A program made the position numbers and the translations under genes. A DNA stretch of 64,000 bases from Lachnospiraceae bacterium. Lineage in GTDB: Bacteria; Bacillota; Clostridia; Lachnospirales; Lachnospiraceae. The notes under the pieces were generated by a model that saw nothing but the letters and a program-made list of their open reading frames with translations, was not told where the DNA came from and ran no database searches. Below, in pieces: positions 63,316-64,000 of this stretch (positions are counted from its first letter, which is position 1; each line of letters begins with the position of its first letter). The stretch is taken from contig SVEZ01000004.1 in assembly GCA_015057115.1 (NCBI GenBank), forward strand, positions 62,001 to 126,000. The letters run 5' to 3'.

Positions 63316-63384
63316 AAGAAAAGATCACTCCATTGGTTTCTGCATTCTTATAAAACACAGACCCTCAACAGAGCGATCTTTCTT
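63316..63384 (-). terminator. Terminator of the right-edge LRR gene
   Basis: Minus-strand stem AAGAAAGATCGCTC paired with GAGTGATCTTTTCTT around a 40-base loop. It lies 28 bases past the stop. Confidence 0.55.
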
Positions 63385-63411
63385 ATTCGTATATCCTTCG
63401 CTTCGTAACGC

Positions 63412-64000
63412 TTATTCCGCTACGAAGGTGAATCCATACTGTTTCGCATAAGTTTCAGCCGCACTTCCGGCCTGTCCTTTGATTACAAAATCCTTTACCG
63501 GAACACAAACGCCGTAACATACGGTAGTCCTAATAGCCGGATTCTCCTCCGCTCTAAAGTCATAGGTTTTGGCTCCTAAACGTACTTTTTCACTTTCTTC
63601 GTATTCTTCGTACGCTTTCCATGCAGCTTCCCATGCAACTTCTTCAGCATCGTAGTCTTCCTCTTCGTAGTCTTCCTCTTCGTAGTCTTCCTCGTCCTCA
63701 TAGTATTCGTCAGACTCCTCTTCGTCGTAATCGGATTCATCTGCTCTACGTTTGCTCTGTGCTGTCTTCTGCTTTTCAAGCTCAAGATTATAGAAGTAAT
63801 TCACATCATACTCTAACTGATTGTCAAACTTCACAAATCCAATGGATAATGGTGCCAACTTGGTTACCGATGCCGGAATGGTAATTTCCTTAACCGGTAC
63901 ATTATAGAAGGCTGCCTCACCAATATAGGTTACGCCCTCCGGAATTACTACCTTCTGCAGCTTTGACGTGCCTTCCAATAATCCATAATCTGAATAATCA
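63412..64000 (-). CDS. BspA-like leucine-rich-repeat protein (3' part; runs off right edge)
   Basis: The frame stays open to the window edge (...DYSDYGLLEGTSKLQKV), so the start lies outside. One and a half LRR_5 repeats (VVIPEGVTYIGEAAFYNVPVKEITIPASVTKLAPLSIGF) are followed by a highly acidic segment DEEESDEYYEDEEDYEEEDYEEEDYDAEE encoded by 15-bp tandem repeats. The tail is then similar to the 60056 protein (VKDFVIKGQAGSAAETYAKQYGFTFVAE). The two genes are therefore diverged duplicates flanking the ligase-like gene; the acidic insertion is absent from the other copy. Confidence 0.85.
   Translation of the reverse strand, partial: DYSDYGLLEGTSKLQKVVIPEGVTYIGEAAFYNVPVKEITIPASVTKLAPLSIGFVKFDNQLEYDVNYFYNLELEKQKTAQSKRRADESDYDEEESDEYYEDEEDYEEEDYEEEDYDAEEVAWEAAWKAYEEYEESEKVRLGAKTYDFRAEENPAIRTTVCYGVCVPVKDFVIKGQAGSAAETYAKQYGFTFVAE
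63651..63695. repeat. 15-bp tandem repeat, three units
   Basis: Unit CGTAGTCTTCCTCTT, third unit with one change. It encodes the DYEEE periodicity on the minus strand in frame, so unit gain or loss would lengthen or shorten the acidic segment without a frameshift. Confidence 0.9.

Overview
The window reads as chromosomal DNA from a motile, anaerobic Gram-positive bacterium of the Lachnospiraceae type (Roseburia/Agathobacter-like). I infer this from the gene content: mbl next to flagellar rod genes as in Bacillus, a comF-yvyF arrangement, FprA flavoprotein, an [FeFe]-hydrogenase-like sensor, cellobiose phosphorylase, several BspA-like leucine-rich-repeat surface proteins, GGAGG ribosome binding sites and many signal-peptide proteins. 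No rRNA, tRNA, CRISPR array or insertion sequence was seen.

Layout. 1-6154 (minus strand): start of a yvyF-like flagellar gene, comF broken by one in-frame stop, recD2, then mbl-flhO-flhP-flgJ-like. 6155-7036 is a gene-free stretch packed with hairpins and repeats. 7037-11861: uvrBA with an SOS (LexA-type) box. 12011-17986: a giant surface protein. 18241-25315: amidase, secA, a TSCPD protein, a hydrogenase/chemoreceptor fusion and trpS. 25381-31238: a TetM-like GTPase fused to a NYN (Rae1/YacP-like) nuclease, a DUF4358 lipoprotein, a transglutaminase-like protein and FprA.

32800-39600 is the most interesting part: an AT-rich island that looks like an undescribed peptide-signalling regulon. 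It holds two homologous small exported peptides (58 and 66 aa, sharing a C-terminal C-x2-PSDR-x-P-x-PN motif), each overlapping tail-to-tail with the 3' end of an RRNPP-like regulator gene (one intact, 605 aa, seemingly two fused regulator units; one only a 3' remnant). Three copies of a long palindrome (ACTACAAAACCATGTC arms) sit between divergent promoters. At five of the six promoter faces a -35 hexamer abuts the palindrome with 17-18 bp to the -10, and three of these carry a second palindrome, GTATTTAAATAC, exactly 6 bp after the -10. Genes under these promoters encode the peptides, an exported papain/C39-like protein with a membrane partner, small membrane proteins and a pair of related exported proteins. 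A deleted ABC exporter remnant lies beside the intact regulator.

39888-59994: a carbohydrate block. A LacI regulator and an ABC sugar importer face cellobiose phosphorylase, with AAACGTTT operators on both promoters; these genes, with a cytosolic GH5 glucanase, suggest cello-oligosaccharide use. A GH36 alpha-galactosidase follows, then a TetR-controlled operon of GH2 enzyme, GT-B-like protein and GPH transporter. Next is an SOS-controlled Y-family polymerase with a truncated YolD-like partner. 60056-64000: two LRR surface proteins around an O-antigen-ligase-like membrane protein. Two families of non-coding structured repeats (39574/49052 and 51707/51940) punctuate this block.
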